DNA of 64,000 bases from positions 992,001 through 1,056,000 of the forward strand of contig CAVWDU010000003.1 in the NCBI GenBank assembly GCA_963753815.1, given 5' to 3'. A program made the position numbers and the translations under genes. Under the pieces are notes generated by a model. It did no database searches, was not told where the DNA came from, and worked only from the letters and a program-made list of their open reading frames with translations. The DNA is from CAVWDU01 sp963753815. Its GTDB lineage: Bacteria > Pseudomonadota > Gammaproteobacteria > Pseudomonadales > Halieaceae. How positions within the stretch are numbered: the first letter of the stretch is position 1; each line of letters begins with the position of its first letter. This document shows, one piece after another, positions 28,186 to 37,004 of this stretch.

Positions 28186-28201
28186 GTGCGCGAGCGCGCA
28201 C
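28186..28201. promoter_or_regulatory. Perfect palindrome upstream of the TonB receptor
   Basis: GTGCGC-GAGC-GCGCAC ends 15 bases before the ATG at 28217, just ahead of the AGGAG ribosome binding site. It could be an operator or an mRNA hairpin controlling receptor synthesis; nothing else identifies the regulator. Confidence 0.3.
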
Positions 28202-28216
28202 GTGAGGAGAATCAGG

Positions 28217-30294
28217 ATGCAAGCACGATATTCTATGCGGCGGGCTCACCGCCGCCCTGCTGGTGTCGGTCGCCGAGGCCCAGCAGCTCGAGGAGCTGGT
28301 GGTGTCGGCGCGACACGACACACGCACCATCGACGTGGCGGACGCCCTGTCGATCTCGCCGGACGTGGCCGAGTTGCTGCGCGAGGCGCCCGGCGCCAAC
28401 ATCAACACCAATGGCCCGATCACGGGGATACCGCAGTACCGGGGCATGTTCGGCCCGCGAATCGCGGTGGTACTGGACGGTAACCAGCTGGCGCCGGCAG
28501 GCCCCAACTGGATGGACCCGCCGCTGTCGTACGCGGTCACCGCGCAACTGGAAACGCTGGAAGTGTATCGCGGCATCGCCCCGGTCAGTGTCGCCCAGGA
28601 ATCGCTGGGCGGCGCCATCGACGCCCGCAAACGACGGATCGCCTTCGGCACAGACAGCGATTTCACCGTCGATGGGCGGCTTGTAGGCAGCGCACAGTCG
28701 GTCAATGCCGGTTACCAGCTGGACGCCGACATCCAGGCGGCGAACGACCACCACCGGGTCAAGATCGGCGCCATGACCCAACACGGGGACGATGCCGAGT
28801 TCGACGGCGGTGAGATCCTGCCCACCAGCTACGAGCGCGAGCGCTACGATATCGGCTACGGGTTCAAGCTCGGCGATCACAGCTTCCAGCTGGACTACGG
28901 CTACAACGATACCGGCCCCTCGGGCACACCGGCGCTGCCAATGGATATCGACTACTTTACCGGCGACCTCTACGAGTTCAGCTATGCCTACGCGCCCGCT
29001 GACGGCCTCTCCGTTGCCGCGACACTGTACGGCAGCGACCTCGATCACGGCATGACCAACTACCACCTGCGGCCGCCGCCGCCAGACGCCAACCGGCGGC
29101 AGAATATCGCCGATACCGAAAACCGCGGCTTTACGATACAGGCCAGTCTCGCCGATGACAGCGGCGTCTGGACGGCGGGCGTGGACGGATTCAGCGAGGA
29201 CCATGACTCCAATATCGACAACCCGCGCAACCCGATGTTCTTTGTCGTCAACTTCAACGGCGCCGAACGCGAGGTGCTGGGCGCCTTTGTCGAGCGGGAG
29301 CAGCAATTCAGCGACGACTGGAGCGGCCAGCTCGGTCTGCGCGTCAACCGCGTCAGCGCCGACGCCGGCGAGGTCGATGGTACGCCGGCGATGATGATGC
29401 CGCCCGCCAGGATGCTGCGCGATGCGTTCAACGCCGCCGACCGGGAGCAGGAGGACACCAACCTGGATGTCGTGCTGCGACTGGATCACCAGCTGTCATC
29501 CACCCTCGGACTCTACGCCGGCGCCGCCCAGAAACAGCGTTCCGCCAGCTACCAGGAACGCTTTCTCTGGCTGCCGCTGGAAGCCACCGGGGGACTGGCG
29601 GACGGGCAACTGTATATCGGCAACATCGAACTCGACCCCGAGCAATCGCGGGGTGTGGAACTGGGCCTGGATCTGCTCGGGGCGAATCTAAGTCTGCGGC
29701 CGCGGCTGTTCTACAACCGCGTCGACGATTACATCCAGGGCACGCCACTCGCCGACACGCACCCGGCCACGATGATGGTGCGGATGATGAACCGGGCCAA
29801 CGGCACCAATCGTCCGGACCCGCTGCAGTTCAACAATGTCGATGCCGAGCTTTACGGCTTCGACATGGACTGGCAGTGGCGCCTCGGCGACCACTGGTCG
29901 CTTTCTGGACTGGTCAACTACGTCCGTGGCAAACGGCGTGACGACAGCGACGACCTGTTCCGGATCGCACCGCCCAATATGACCACCCGGCTCAACTACG
30001 CCAGCCGCGCGCTGGCAGCTCAGCCTGGAGAGCGTTCTGTATGCCTCCCAGGAGAATGTCAGCGCCGCCAGTCGCGAGCAGGCGTCACCGGGCTATGGCA
30101 TCGTCAACCTGCGCGGCCGCTGGCAGTTGAGCGACAGCCTGGAGCTGGCTGCCGGCGTGGACAACCTGTTCGACAAGGTCTACCAGCCTCATATCAGCGG
30201 CCTCAACCGGGTGCGCAATGCGGACCTGGCGGTGGGCGAGCGCCTGCCCGGCTACGGCACCAACCTGTTCGGGCGCGTTACTTACGTGTTCTGA
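28217..30294 (+). pseudogene. TonB-dependent outer-membrane receptor, probable copper type (OprC/NosA-like), two frameshifts
   Basis: The receptor has a signal peptide (GLTAALLVSVAEA), plug domain (EELVVSARHD, PQYRGMFGPRIAVVLDG, PNWMDPP) and a 22-strand-type barrel ending in aromatic VTYVF at 30294. PQYRGMFG, PNWMDPP and the Met-rich MMVRMMNRANG recall TonB copper receptors, and the preceding DUF2946 gene agrees. One indel near 28237 separates the ATG from the signal peptide. Another near 30018 throws the last 90 codons out of frame; corrected, they read WQLSLESVLYASQENV through FGRVTYVF. As written, an open frame fuses the receptor to the next gene; that fusion is an artefact of the shift. 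Confidence 0.75.
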
Positions 30295-30336
30295 GGCCGG
30301 GTTGGCGGGCGACTGCGTCGTTAATCGTGCAATACC

Positions 30337-30375
30337 GTCCACTCCGCGCGTGCCAGCGGCACACGCGGAGTGGAC
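30337..30375 (+). terminator. Hairpin terminator after the TonB receptor
   Basis: An 18-bp stem (gtccactccgcg.../...cgcggagtggac, one mismatch) with a 3-base loop lies 42 bases after the receptor stop. No strong T run follows. Confidence 0.55.
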
Positions 30376-30431
30376 GCCGGCAGCGAGGGAGTGCTATACT
30401 TCGCTTTCCACACACGGAAGTGAGGTGTCCC

Positions 30432-31535
30432 ATGAAAAACCTGCTCATCGCCGCTCTGTCGGCAACACTCTCAATCGCCACGTCTGCGGCGGAAAGCCCC
30501 GCTAGCGCCGACCTTACGGCAACCTACCCGAACTGCTTCGACGCACCGGAATCGGTGCTGCTCGACCTGTCGGCGCACGATCTGCTGGGCAGTAAGGAAC
30601 CGGCCGATCTGCTATTCGCGGCGGCGATGGCAAAATCACAGCGCATGCCGGCGGATCCGCCTGAGCGTGATAAACCCTGCACTGCACGGGCCGGCGGCGT
30701 ACCGGAATCCACCAGCCGCTACCTGCTGCAATTGATTGACACCTTTCCCGGTTATAAGCCCGGCTACCCCTTGGCGATCGCCTATTGCGACAGCAAACCA
30801 ATGACCCTGGCGCAGTGCCCACAGGAATCACGGGCGGCCTGCACCATCGACGACGACAAAGAAGCAACAGCGGCCCTGTGTGGAAAGGACCTCGCCCGAA
30901 CCTGGGCGGAGAAAGACCGGGGGAACGGGCTCGCCTGGCGGGAACTGGCCATGCAGCATTACCGGCAGGGGGAGATAGCCGAGGCCTTTACGACACTTGA
31001 GACCGCGCTGAAAGCGTCATTTTTTAATGCTTACTCGAAAGAGCACCTGCAGGCCATGTGGGGCTCAGCGCGCCGCCTCTACCCGCAACCGACACTGGAC
31101 TACCTGCTGCAGACCGACGCACCCGTGGGCCTGCCCGACATGTGGGGAATGTCCTTCGGCTACGATCTGGCGATGTTCGCCGGGGCCTGCAAAACCGAGT
31201 CCGCCCGCGACCCCAGGTGGCTTGAGTTGTGCCTGGCATTGACGGAGCGCATCGAAACGGAATCCGATCAGCTGCTGGAAGCGGCGGTCGCCGGCGGCAT
31301 CGCGCTGGATTTGCTGGAGGCGAGCGGCCGACCGGAAGCTTCTGCGCGGGCAACTCAGCGGAAACAGGCTCGCGAGGAGCTCGCTAACTGTTTCAGGGGG
31401 CGGCTCGATCAATCCAACGTGGCAGAACTTCGGCAGGCTGTCGACCTTATGGCCCGCCTTGGGGAGATCGAGGCGATGCGCCAGATCTGTGAGCGCGGAC
31501 TCGCCACGGCATATTCAGTGCGGGGAAGAAATTGA
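30432..31535 (+). CDS. Secreted protein of unknown function next to the copper receptor
   Basis: 367 residues with a signal peptide (MKNLLIAALSATLSIATSAAES). The mature part is largely helical with six to eight conserved-looking cysteines (CFDAPES, CTARAGG, CDSKPMT, CTIDDD) and one TPR-like stretch (WRELAMQHYRQGEIAEAFTT). No named family recognised. It starts at an ATG after TGAGGTG. A 60-codon relic of its C-terminal region lies 0.5 kb downstream (32067-32249), so this gene was once duplicated. Location after the receptor suggests a periplasmic role in the same response, by inference. Confidence 0.7.
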   Translation: MKNLLIAALSATLSIATSAAESPASADLTATYPNCFDAPESVLLDLSAHDLLGSKEPADLLFAAAMAKSQRMPADPPERDKPCTARAGGVPESTSRYLLQLIDTFPGYKPGYPLAIAYCDSKPMTLAQCPQESRAACTIDDDKEATAALCGKDLARTWAEKDRGNGLAWRELAMQHYRQGEIAEAFTTLETALKASFFNAYSKEHLQAMWGSARRLYPQPTLDYLLQTDAPVGLPDMWGMSFGYDLAMFAGACKTESARDPRWLELCLALTERIETESDQLLEAAVAGGIALDLLEASGRPEASARATQRKQAREELANCFRGRLDQSNVAELRQAVDLMARLGEIEAMRQICERGLATAYSVRGRN

Positions 31536-31647
31536 CACACCGCCAACGCAAGCCCCGGCCGCGGGCCTCGCTTCGTCCGGCCAGACGATCATTGGCGCCT
31601 CTCCCGGTGCTGGTCTACACTCCGACGCAGACAATAGGAGATGCTTT

Positions 31648-31983
31648 ATGAATACAGTTACCCGTCTGGTTTGCGGTGCCGTCCTTGCCGGCAGCCTTGT
31701 CGCATGTTCTTCAACCCCGAGCTGGGATGACATCCCGCAGCAGGACGTCGCCGCGTGGAAGTCAATGGGCATGGACGCCGAGAGCGCGGCCGCCTGGATA
31801 GACAGCGGTTTCTCGGCAGACCAGGCGGCCAGCTGGCGGGCCTCCGGGTTCAAACGCGCCTCCGCCGTGGAGTGGCGACAAGAGGGCTTCAGCGCCGAGG
31901 AAGCCGCCGCCTGGAAGGCCAACGGGTTCGACCTCGACGATGCGGTCGACAACCGCAAGAAGGGCCTCTCGCCCACGAGCTGA
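31648..31983 (+). CDS. Lipoprotein built of six 13-residue A-x-x-W-x-x-x-G-F repeats
   Basis: 111 residues with lipobox SLVAC-SS, so it is membrane anchored. After a short linker (TPSWDDIPQQD) the whole mature protein is six units of exactly 13 residues: VAAWKSMGMDAES, AAAWIDSGFSADQ, AASWRASGFKRAS, AVEWRQEGFSAEE, AAAWKANGFDLDD, AVDNRKKGLSPTS. The last has lost the Trp. The pattern predicts a regular two-turn helical repeat with stacked Trp residues. An AGGAG ribosome binding site precedes the ATG at 31648. I do not recognise a function. Confidence 0.8.
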   Translation: MNTVTRLVCGAVLAGSLVACSSTPSWDDIPQQDVAAWKSMGMDAESAAAWIDSGFSADQAASWRASGFKRASAVEWRQEGFSAEEAAAWKANGFDLDDAVDNRKKGLSPTS

Positions 31984-32066
31984 CCGGGCCTTCCGGTACC
32001 GGCCCCGCCCGGGGGGTGGGTACCGGACATATCCCCGCTTATCATCCCTACCGCCTGCCCCGATAG

Positions 32067-32249
32067 GTGCGGGCGGGATTCGACGGCGGCACCCCCGGGG
32101 GAATCGCGCTGGACCTGCTGGCGGCGAGCGACCGTCCGGAAGCGGCTGAGCAAGCAAGACAGCATAAACAGGCCCGCCAAGAGCCCACTGACTGCTTCAC
32201 CGGCCATCTCTCGCCGAAAACCCGACTACAAAAAACCCCAGACTGCTAA
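32067..32249 (+). pseudogene. C-terminal relic of a duplicate of the 30432-31535 gene
   Basis: The frame reads GGIALDLLAASDRPEAAEQA and KQARQEPTDCF, matching GGIALDLLEASGRPEASARA and KQAREELANCF of the upstream secreted protein. It has no signal peptide or start of its own. This is a decayed tandem duplicate left after most of the copy was lost or replaced by the repeat lipoprotein gene. Confidence 0.65.
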
Positions 32250-32321
32250 GCTTGGAAGCGGGGACGTGCTCGCGGTCAGCCGCGGTCAATTCGAGACAGG
32301 GACCAGACGGGAATCGCGGCG

Positions 32322-33452
32322 ATGGACTTACGCACCAAGCTCATATTCGCACTTGTGGTGACCTCGCTGGTCAGCACCCTGCTGCTGGGACTGTTTTCCT
32401 ACCACGCCTCCGAAACCATGCTGCTGCGACTGACGGCACGGCAGCTCGATTCACTCGCCGGTGCGCGCGCTGACGATTTCGCCATCATCGGCGAGGCCTG
32501 GCGGGAGGAGGTCAGCCTGATCCGCAGCCGCACCGAACTGCGCCAGCAACTCGCGCGGCATGCGGAGGCGCCGGAAGAAGTCAGTAGGGTCGTAGGGCGA
32601 ATACTGGCGGATGCCGAAGCCAGCGTCGACCTGGTCAAGCGGGTCGCCGTGTTCGAACCGGGCGGGAACCAGGTGGCCGTGGCGGGCGAGGCCGGTTTCC
32701 CGCCGACTCCCCGCGGTTCAACGGAAGACCGGGACCTGTCCTTTTCACGCTACGAGCGGTCCCCCGACGGTTCGGTCGATGGCGTCCTGCACACGCCGGT
32801 AATGCTCGACGGGCAACTGGTCGGCTACATGGAGGTTGTGGTCGATATCGGCGACATCCTCGAACTCACCCATAACTATCGCGGCCTCGGCGACACCGGT
32901 GAGACGCTACTGGTGGCTGAAATCGATCCCGGCGTCCTCACCGTACTCAATCCGACGCGGCACGGCGGTACGCCGCTCGTCAACCTGGCGGCCGACCGGG
33001 CCACCCCCGCGATGCGCGCCGCCCTCGAAGGCGATACCACCGTGCTCAGGGATGTGGTGGATTACCGGGGAGAGAAAGTATGGGCGGCGACCCGCAAGCT
33101 GCAAAACGTCGATACGGGGCTGATCGTCAAGATCGACGCGGCGGAGGAACTCGCGCCCCTGCACGAGCTGCGCGAGCGGATGATGGACGTGGCGCTGTCG
33201 GTGGGTGCGCTGGCGATACTCGCCGGCGCGCTGCTGGGTTTCTACCTATCGCGGCCGCTCAGGCAGCTCGATGCTTTGGTGCACCGGATTCGCGAAGGTG
33301 AAACCGGGCTGCGGGCAGAGGTGTCGGGAGAGGATGAGGTCAGCTTCCTGGCGGAATCATTCAACGAGCTAATGGACCAGGTCACGGTGAAGCCGTCGCC
33401 GAGCGATACCGACGCGGGGGACATTGATAATGGAGTTGCTTGCCGGGCTTAA
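32322..33452 (+). CDS. Membrane sensor with periplasmic ligand-binding region and HAMP domain, no output domain
   Basis: 376 residues: helix 1 (KLIFALVVTSLVSTLLLGLF, residues 6-25), a periplasmic double-Cache-like region of about 260 residues (VAVFEPGGNQVAV, DLSFSRYERSPDGS, VDIGDILELT), helix 2 (about 290-310) and a HAMP segment (LSRPLRQLDALVHRIREGE...DEVSFLAESFNELM). The protein then ends after 20 residues where a kinase or cyclase domain would be expected. Its 3' end overlaps the start of the antiporter gene. It may signal through a partner, or be a truncated kinase. Confidence 0.75.
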   Translation: MDLRTKLIFALVVTSLVSTLLLGLFSYHASETMLLRLTARQLDSLAGARADDFAIIGEAWREEVSLIRSRTELRQQLARHAEAPEEVSRVVGRILADAEASVDLVKRVAVFEPGGNQVAVAGEAGFPPTPRGSTEDRDLSFSRYERSPDGSVDGVLHTPVMLDGQLVGYMEVVVDIGDILELTHNYRGLGDTGETLLVAEIDPGVLTVLNPTRHGGTPLVNLAADRATPAMRAALEGDTTVLRDVVDYRGEKVWAATRKLQNVDTGLIVKIDAAEELAPLHELRERMMDVALSVGALAILAGALLGFYLSRPLRQLDALVHRIREGETGLRAEVSGEDEVSFLAESFNELMDQVTVKPSPSDTDAGDIDNGVACRA

Positions 33453-34389
33453 CGTGATCGGCGGGCTGGTCTACCTGGTCATGGGTGGTGACCTGCTGAT
33501 TCGCGGCAGTATCTCGATTGCCCGCCGATTGAACATTCCCCCCGCCGTCGTCGGTGCAACCATCGTCGCCTTCGGCACATCGCTGCCCGAACTGGTGGTA
33601 TCCCTGCTCGCCGCGACCACGGGGCACGGCAGTCTCTCGATGGGCAACGTGATCGGCAGCAACCTGGCCAACGTGCTGATCGTGCTGGGTATTCCGGCAC
33701 TCATCGCGCCGGTAGTCGCGGACCCGGCCATGCGCTCCCACGCCATCTTCATGCTGCTGGCCAGCACTGCGTTCGTCGGGTTGTGCCTGTTTGGCGAGCT
33801 GACTGCCGTGCATGGCGTGATCCTGCTGGGCATGCTCGCCGTCGCCATCCTGTTGAGTGTGACCGGGCGGGTACCGCTGCTCGATCTCGAGGGTGAGGAG
33901 GCCGTCTACGACCGGGTTCTGGGGCTCCCGGAGAATCCGCGCTTTGCCTGGCTGTTCATCGCGTTTGGCGCCCTGGTGATGCCGCTGGGTGCCAACCTGA
34001 CCGTTGACGGGGCAACCGAGCTGGCGGACAGCTTCGGTATTTCAGAGGCGGCAATCGGGGCCACCATCGTCGCGCTGGGTACGTCGCTGCCGGAGTTGAG
34101 TGTTTCCGTGATGGCGGCGATGCACCGGCAGCTGGGCATGGCCATCGGCAACGCCGTGGGCAGCAATACCCTGAACATCCTGGTGGTGATCGGGATCACC
34201 ACGCTATTTGCCGATCTTCCCGTGCCACCGCGCGCGCTGTATTTCGACCTGTGGTTGCTGCTGGGCTGTGCCGTGTTTGTGACGGGCGTCATCCTGACCG
34301 GCAGGTCCATCGGTCGCAGCCTGGGTATCTGCCTGGTGCTCATCTATGTGGTCTACGTCTGGAAAACACTGCTGTCACTGCCCGCATGA
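33430..34389 (+). CDS. Calcium/sodium antiporter of the CaCA family (YrbG-like)
   Basis: About 320 residues with two inverted repeats, each carrying the alpha motif: GATIVAFGTSLPELVVS (repeat 1) and GATIVALGTSLPELSVS (repeat 2), with GNVIGSNLANVL and GNAVGSNTLNIL following. These acidic, small-residue motifs form the ion sites of Ca2+/cation exchangers in the inner membrane. I take the ATG at 33430; a TTG at 33424 is in frame. The start overlaps the HAMP sensor gene by 23 bases, so the two are translationally coupled. Confidence 0.92.
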   Translation: MELLAGLNVIGGLVYLVMGGDLLIRGSISIARRLNIPPAVVGATIVAFGTSLPELVVSLLAATTGHGSLSMGNVIGSNLANVLIVLGIPALIAPVVADPAMRSHAIFMLLASTAFVGLCLFGELTAVHGVILLGMLAVAILLSVTGRVPLLDLEGEEAVYDRVLGLPENPRFAWLFIAFGALVMPLGANLTVDGATELADSFGISEAAIGATIVALGTSLPELSVSVMAAMHRQLGMAIGNAVGSNTLNILVVIGITTLFADLPVPPRALYFDLWLLLGCAVFVTGVILTGRSIGRSLGICLVLIYVVYVWKTLLSLPA

Positions 34390-34420
34390 ACGCTGATACC
34401 CGATTTCTGCGGACCAGGGG

Positions 34421-34473
34421 CTAGCCGATTTTAACGCCGCGTCGTGCCGGGTGAGTCTTTTTCAACAGGCTGC
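34421..34473. repeat. Right-half copy of the MITE found at 63763-63908
   Basis: ctagccgattttaacgccgc...cgtgccgg...ctttttcaacaggctgc aligns with the right half of the element at 63852-63906. The left half is missing, so this is a truncated copy in the gap between the antiporter and hslV. Confidence 0.7.
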
Positions 34474-34622
34474 CAGGTTGGTGTGCTCTACGTGATCGGC
34501 GCCGGCTCTGCCTCGTCCCATCCAGGCCTCTCGCTGCGCTCCCGCTTGAAATCCCTGGAATCGCCCCCATGTTTCTGCAAACCCGCGTTCCCGGCGGGCG
34601 GGACTTTCGCTGGAGTGAGACA

Positions 34623-35162
34623 TTGGAACAATACAGAGGCACCACGATACTGTGCGTTCGACGCGGTAACAGTGTCGTCATCGGCGGCGACGGCCAGGTA
34701 TCGATGGGCAATACGGTGATGAAGGGCAACGCCCGCAAGGTCAGGCGCCTGCACAAAGACGAGGTGCTGGCGGGATTCGCCGGCGGCACGGCCGACGCCT
34801 TTACCCTGTTCGAGCTGTTCGAGGCAAAACTGGATAAACACCAGGGCAACCTGGTGCGGGCAGCGGTGGAACTGGCCAAGGCCTGGCGCACCGAGCGCTC
34901 CCTGCGCCAGCTCGAGGCGTTGCTGGCCGTGGCGGACAAGGACACATCGCTCGTGATCACCGGCAACGGCGATGTCATCGAACCCGAGGACAACCTGATC
35001 GCGATTGGCTCCGGCGGGCCGTTTGCCCAGTCGGCGGCCCGTGCGCTGATGGACAACACCGAGCTGGACGCCCGTGAGATCGTCGACAAAGCACTCGGCA
35101 TTGCCGCGGATATTTGCATCTACACCAACCACAATCGCACCGTCGAACAACTGGATTTCTGA
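34623..35162 (+). CDS. hslV: ATP-dependent protease subunit HslV (ClpQ)
   Basis: 179 residues from a TTG start that follows GGAG at good spacing. The N-terminus MEQYRG-TTILCVRR is the propeptide form: autocleavage before TT exposes the catalytic N-terminal Thr. GGDGQVSMGNTVMKGNARKV and GFAGGTADAFTLFE are family hallmarks. HslV forms the double hexameric proteolytic core of the HslUV protease. Longer frames back to 34569 lack conservation. It overlaps hslU by one base (TGATG). Confidence 0.95.
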   Translation: MEQYRGTTILCVRRGNSVVIGGDGQVSMGNTVMKGNARKVRRLHKDEVLAGFAGGTADAFTLFELFEAKLDKHQGNLVRAAVELAKAWRTERSLRQLEALLAVADKDTSLVITGNGDVIEPEDNLIAIGSGGPFAQSAARALMDNTELDAREIVDKALGIAADICIYTNHNRTVEQLDF

Positions 35163-36487
35163 TGTCTGACATGACCCCGCGCGAAATCGTCCACGAACTG
35201 GACAAGCACATCATCGGACAGGAAACGGCGAAACGGGCGGTCGCCATCGCCCTGCGCAACCGCTGGCGGCGGATGCAGCTCGACGAAGCCTTGCGCGCCG
35301 AGATCACGCCGAAGAATATCCTGATGATCGGACCTACCGGCGTGGGCAAGACCGAGATCGCGCGGCGGCTGGCGAAGCTCGCCAACGCACCCTTCGTCAA
35401 GGTGGAGGCAACCAAGTTCACCGAAGTGGGCTACGTCGGCCGCGACGTCGAGTCCATCGTCCGCGACCTGGTCGACGTCTCGATGAAGATGTTCCGCGAA
35501 CAGGAAATGACCCGGGTCCGTTTCCGGGCCGAAGAAGCCGCCGAGGAACGCATCCTCGATGTCCTGCTGCCACCCGCCCGCGATGCAGAGTCCAGCGGTT
35601 CGGCCAGCAGCACCCGGCAGTTGCTGCGCAAGAAGCTGCGCGAGGGGGAGCTGGACGACAAGGAGATCGAGGTCGAGGTCAGCAGCCGCAATGCCGGCGT
35701 GGAAATCATGGCGCCCCCCGGGATGGAGGAGATGACCAGCCAGCTGCAAAGCATGTTCTCGAATCTCTCGAAATCACAGCAGAAGCGGCAGAAGATGCCG
35801 GTCAAGGCGGCTTTCGAGGCGCTCTGCGAGGAAGAGGCCGGCAAGCTGGTCAACGAAGACGACCTCAAGCAGAAGGCGGTGTCCGCCGCGGAACAGAACG
35901 GCATCGTGTTCATCGACGAGCTCGACAAGGTGGCGAAGCGCGGCGAGACCGGGGGTGCCGATGTCTCCCGTGAGGGCGTACAGCGTGACCTGCTGCCGCT
36001 CATCGAAGGCTCCACCGTGAGCACCAAGCACGGCATGATCAAGACCGATCATATATTGTTCATCGCCTCGGGCGCGTTCCACCTGGCCAAGCCCTCGGAT
36101 CTCATACCCGAACTGCAGGGCCGCCTGCCGATCCGGGTGGAGCTCTCCGCGCTGACCCCGGAAGACTTCGAACGCATCCTCACCGAGCCGGATGCATCGC
36201 TGACCGAGCAGTACCAGGCCCTGCTGCGCACCGAGGGCCTGCAGGTGGAGTTCACCGATGAAGGCCTGCGCCGGATCGCCGAGACCGCCTGGCAGGTGAA
36301 TGAAAGAACCGAGAACATCGGTGCCCGCAGGCTGCACACGGTGATGGAACGACTGCTCGAGGAGGCCTCCTTCGGCGCCGCCGACGCCGGCCTGACCGGC
36401 GATCACCTGTTGGTAGATGCGGACTACGTCGACCAGCAGCTCGCCGAGCTCAGCGCCAACGAGGATCTCTCACGGTTTATTCTCTGA
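35162..36487 (+). CDS. hslU: HslU (ClpY) AAA+ unfoldase of the HslUV protease
   Basis: 441 residues starting MSDMTPREIVHELDKHIIGQ. Walker A GPTGVGKTE is at about residues 56-64, the pore loop EVGYVGRDVES at about 88-98, then the inserted I domain, Walker B IVFIDELDKVAKR, and the C-terminal tail ending in RFIL that docks into HslV. The start codon shares a base with the hslV stop, giving one operon. Length and motifs match the Escherichia coli protein. Confidence 0.97.
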   Translation: MSDMTPREIVHELDKHIIGQETAKRAVAIALRNRWRRMQLDEALRAEITPKNILMIGPTGVGKTEIARRLAKLANAPFVKVEATKFTEVGYVGRDVESIVRDLVDVSMKMFREQEMTRVRFRAEEAAEERILDVLLPPARDAESSGSASSTRQLLRKKLREGELDDKEIEVEVSSRNAGVEIMAPPGMEEMTSQLQSMFSNLSKSQQKRQKMPVKAAFEALCEEEAGKLVNEDDLKQKAVSAAEQNGIVFIDELDKVAKRGETGGADVSREGVQRDLLPLIEGSTVSTKHGMIKTDHILFIASGAFHLAKPSDLIPELQGRLPIRVELSALTPEDFERILTEPDASLTEQYQALLRTEGLQVEFTDEGLRRIAETAWQVNERTENIGARRLHTVMERLLEEASFGAADAGLTGDHLLVDADYVDQQLAELSANEDLSRFIL

Positions 36488-36497
36488 GGAAACAGCC

Positions 36498-36908
36498 ATG
36501 GCCACCGGCAACGACGTACCCACCGGCGTGACCCTGCATCGCAAATCTGGCGAGCTGGAGCTGGACTACGCCGATGGCGAAAGCTTCCGGCTCAGCTGCG
36601 AGTACCTGCGGGTGTTTTCCCCCTCCGCCGAGGTGCGCGGTCACAGCCCTGACCAGGCGGTGCTGCAGACCGGCAAACGGGGTGTCCACATCACGGCGAT
36701 AAAACCGGTGGGCAACTACGCACTGCAACTGGTGTTCGACGACGGGCACGACACCGGCCTGTACGCCTGGGACTACCTGTACGCGCTGTGCATCAACCGC
36801 GACGCCTGGTGGCAGGGCTATCTCGATCAGCTGGATCGGGCGGGCGCCAGTCGCGATCCGGAGGTCCAGGTGGTGAAGCTGGTGGACCCCGGCCAAACGG
36901 GCGAGTAA
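36498..36908 (+). CDS. DUF971 protein (gamma-butyrobetaine hydroxylase N-terminal-like)
   Basis: 136 residues. The fold is recognisable from LHRKSGELELDYADG, YLRVFSPSAEVRGH and VGNYALQLVFDDGHDTGLYAWDYLY. The family is the stand-alone version of the N-terminal zinc-site domain of gamma-butyrobetaine dioxygenase; its cellular role is not established, though members are often linked with Fe-S metabolism. It follows hslU by 10 bases, the order seen in Pseudomonas. Confidence 0.9.
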   Translation: MATGNDVPTGVTLHRKSGELELDYADGESFRLSCEYLRVFSPSAEVRGHSPDQAVLQTGKRGVHITAIKPVGNYALQLVFDDGHDTGLYAWDYLYALCINRDAWWQGYLDQLDRAGASRDPEVQVVKLVDPGQTGE

Positions 36909-37004
36909 TAAGCCGGCCACGCCGCGGAGAGCGGCGACCGCACCTGACCCGAGCCCGGCTTCGCGCTACAATGCCGCCTCCATAGCATCGGGGTTCGCAC
37001 ACCC

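Noticed and set aside
28263..31535. One 1090-codon open frame joining the TonB receptor to the following secreted protein
   Set aside because: The receptor's true C-terminal strands continue in another frame to a stop at 30294, and the second protein has its own ribosome binding site and signal peptide. The fusion results from a single-base shift near 30018.
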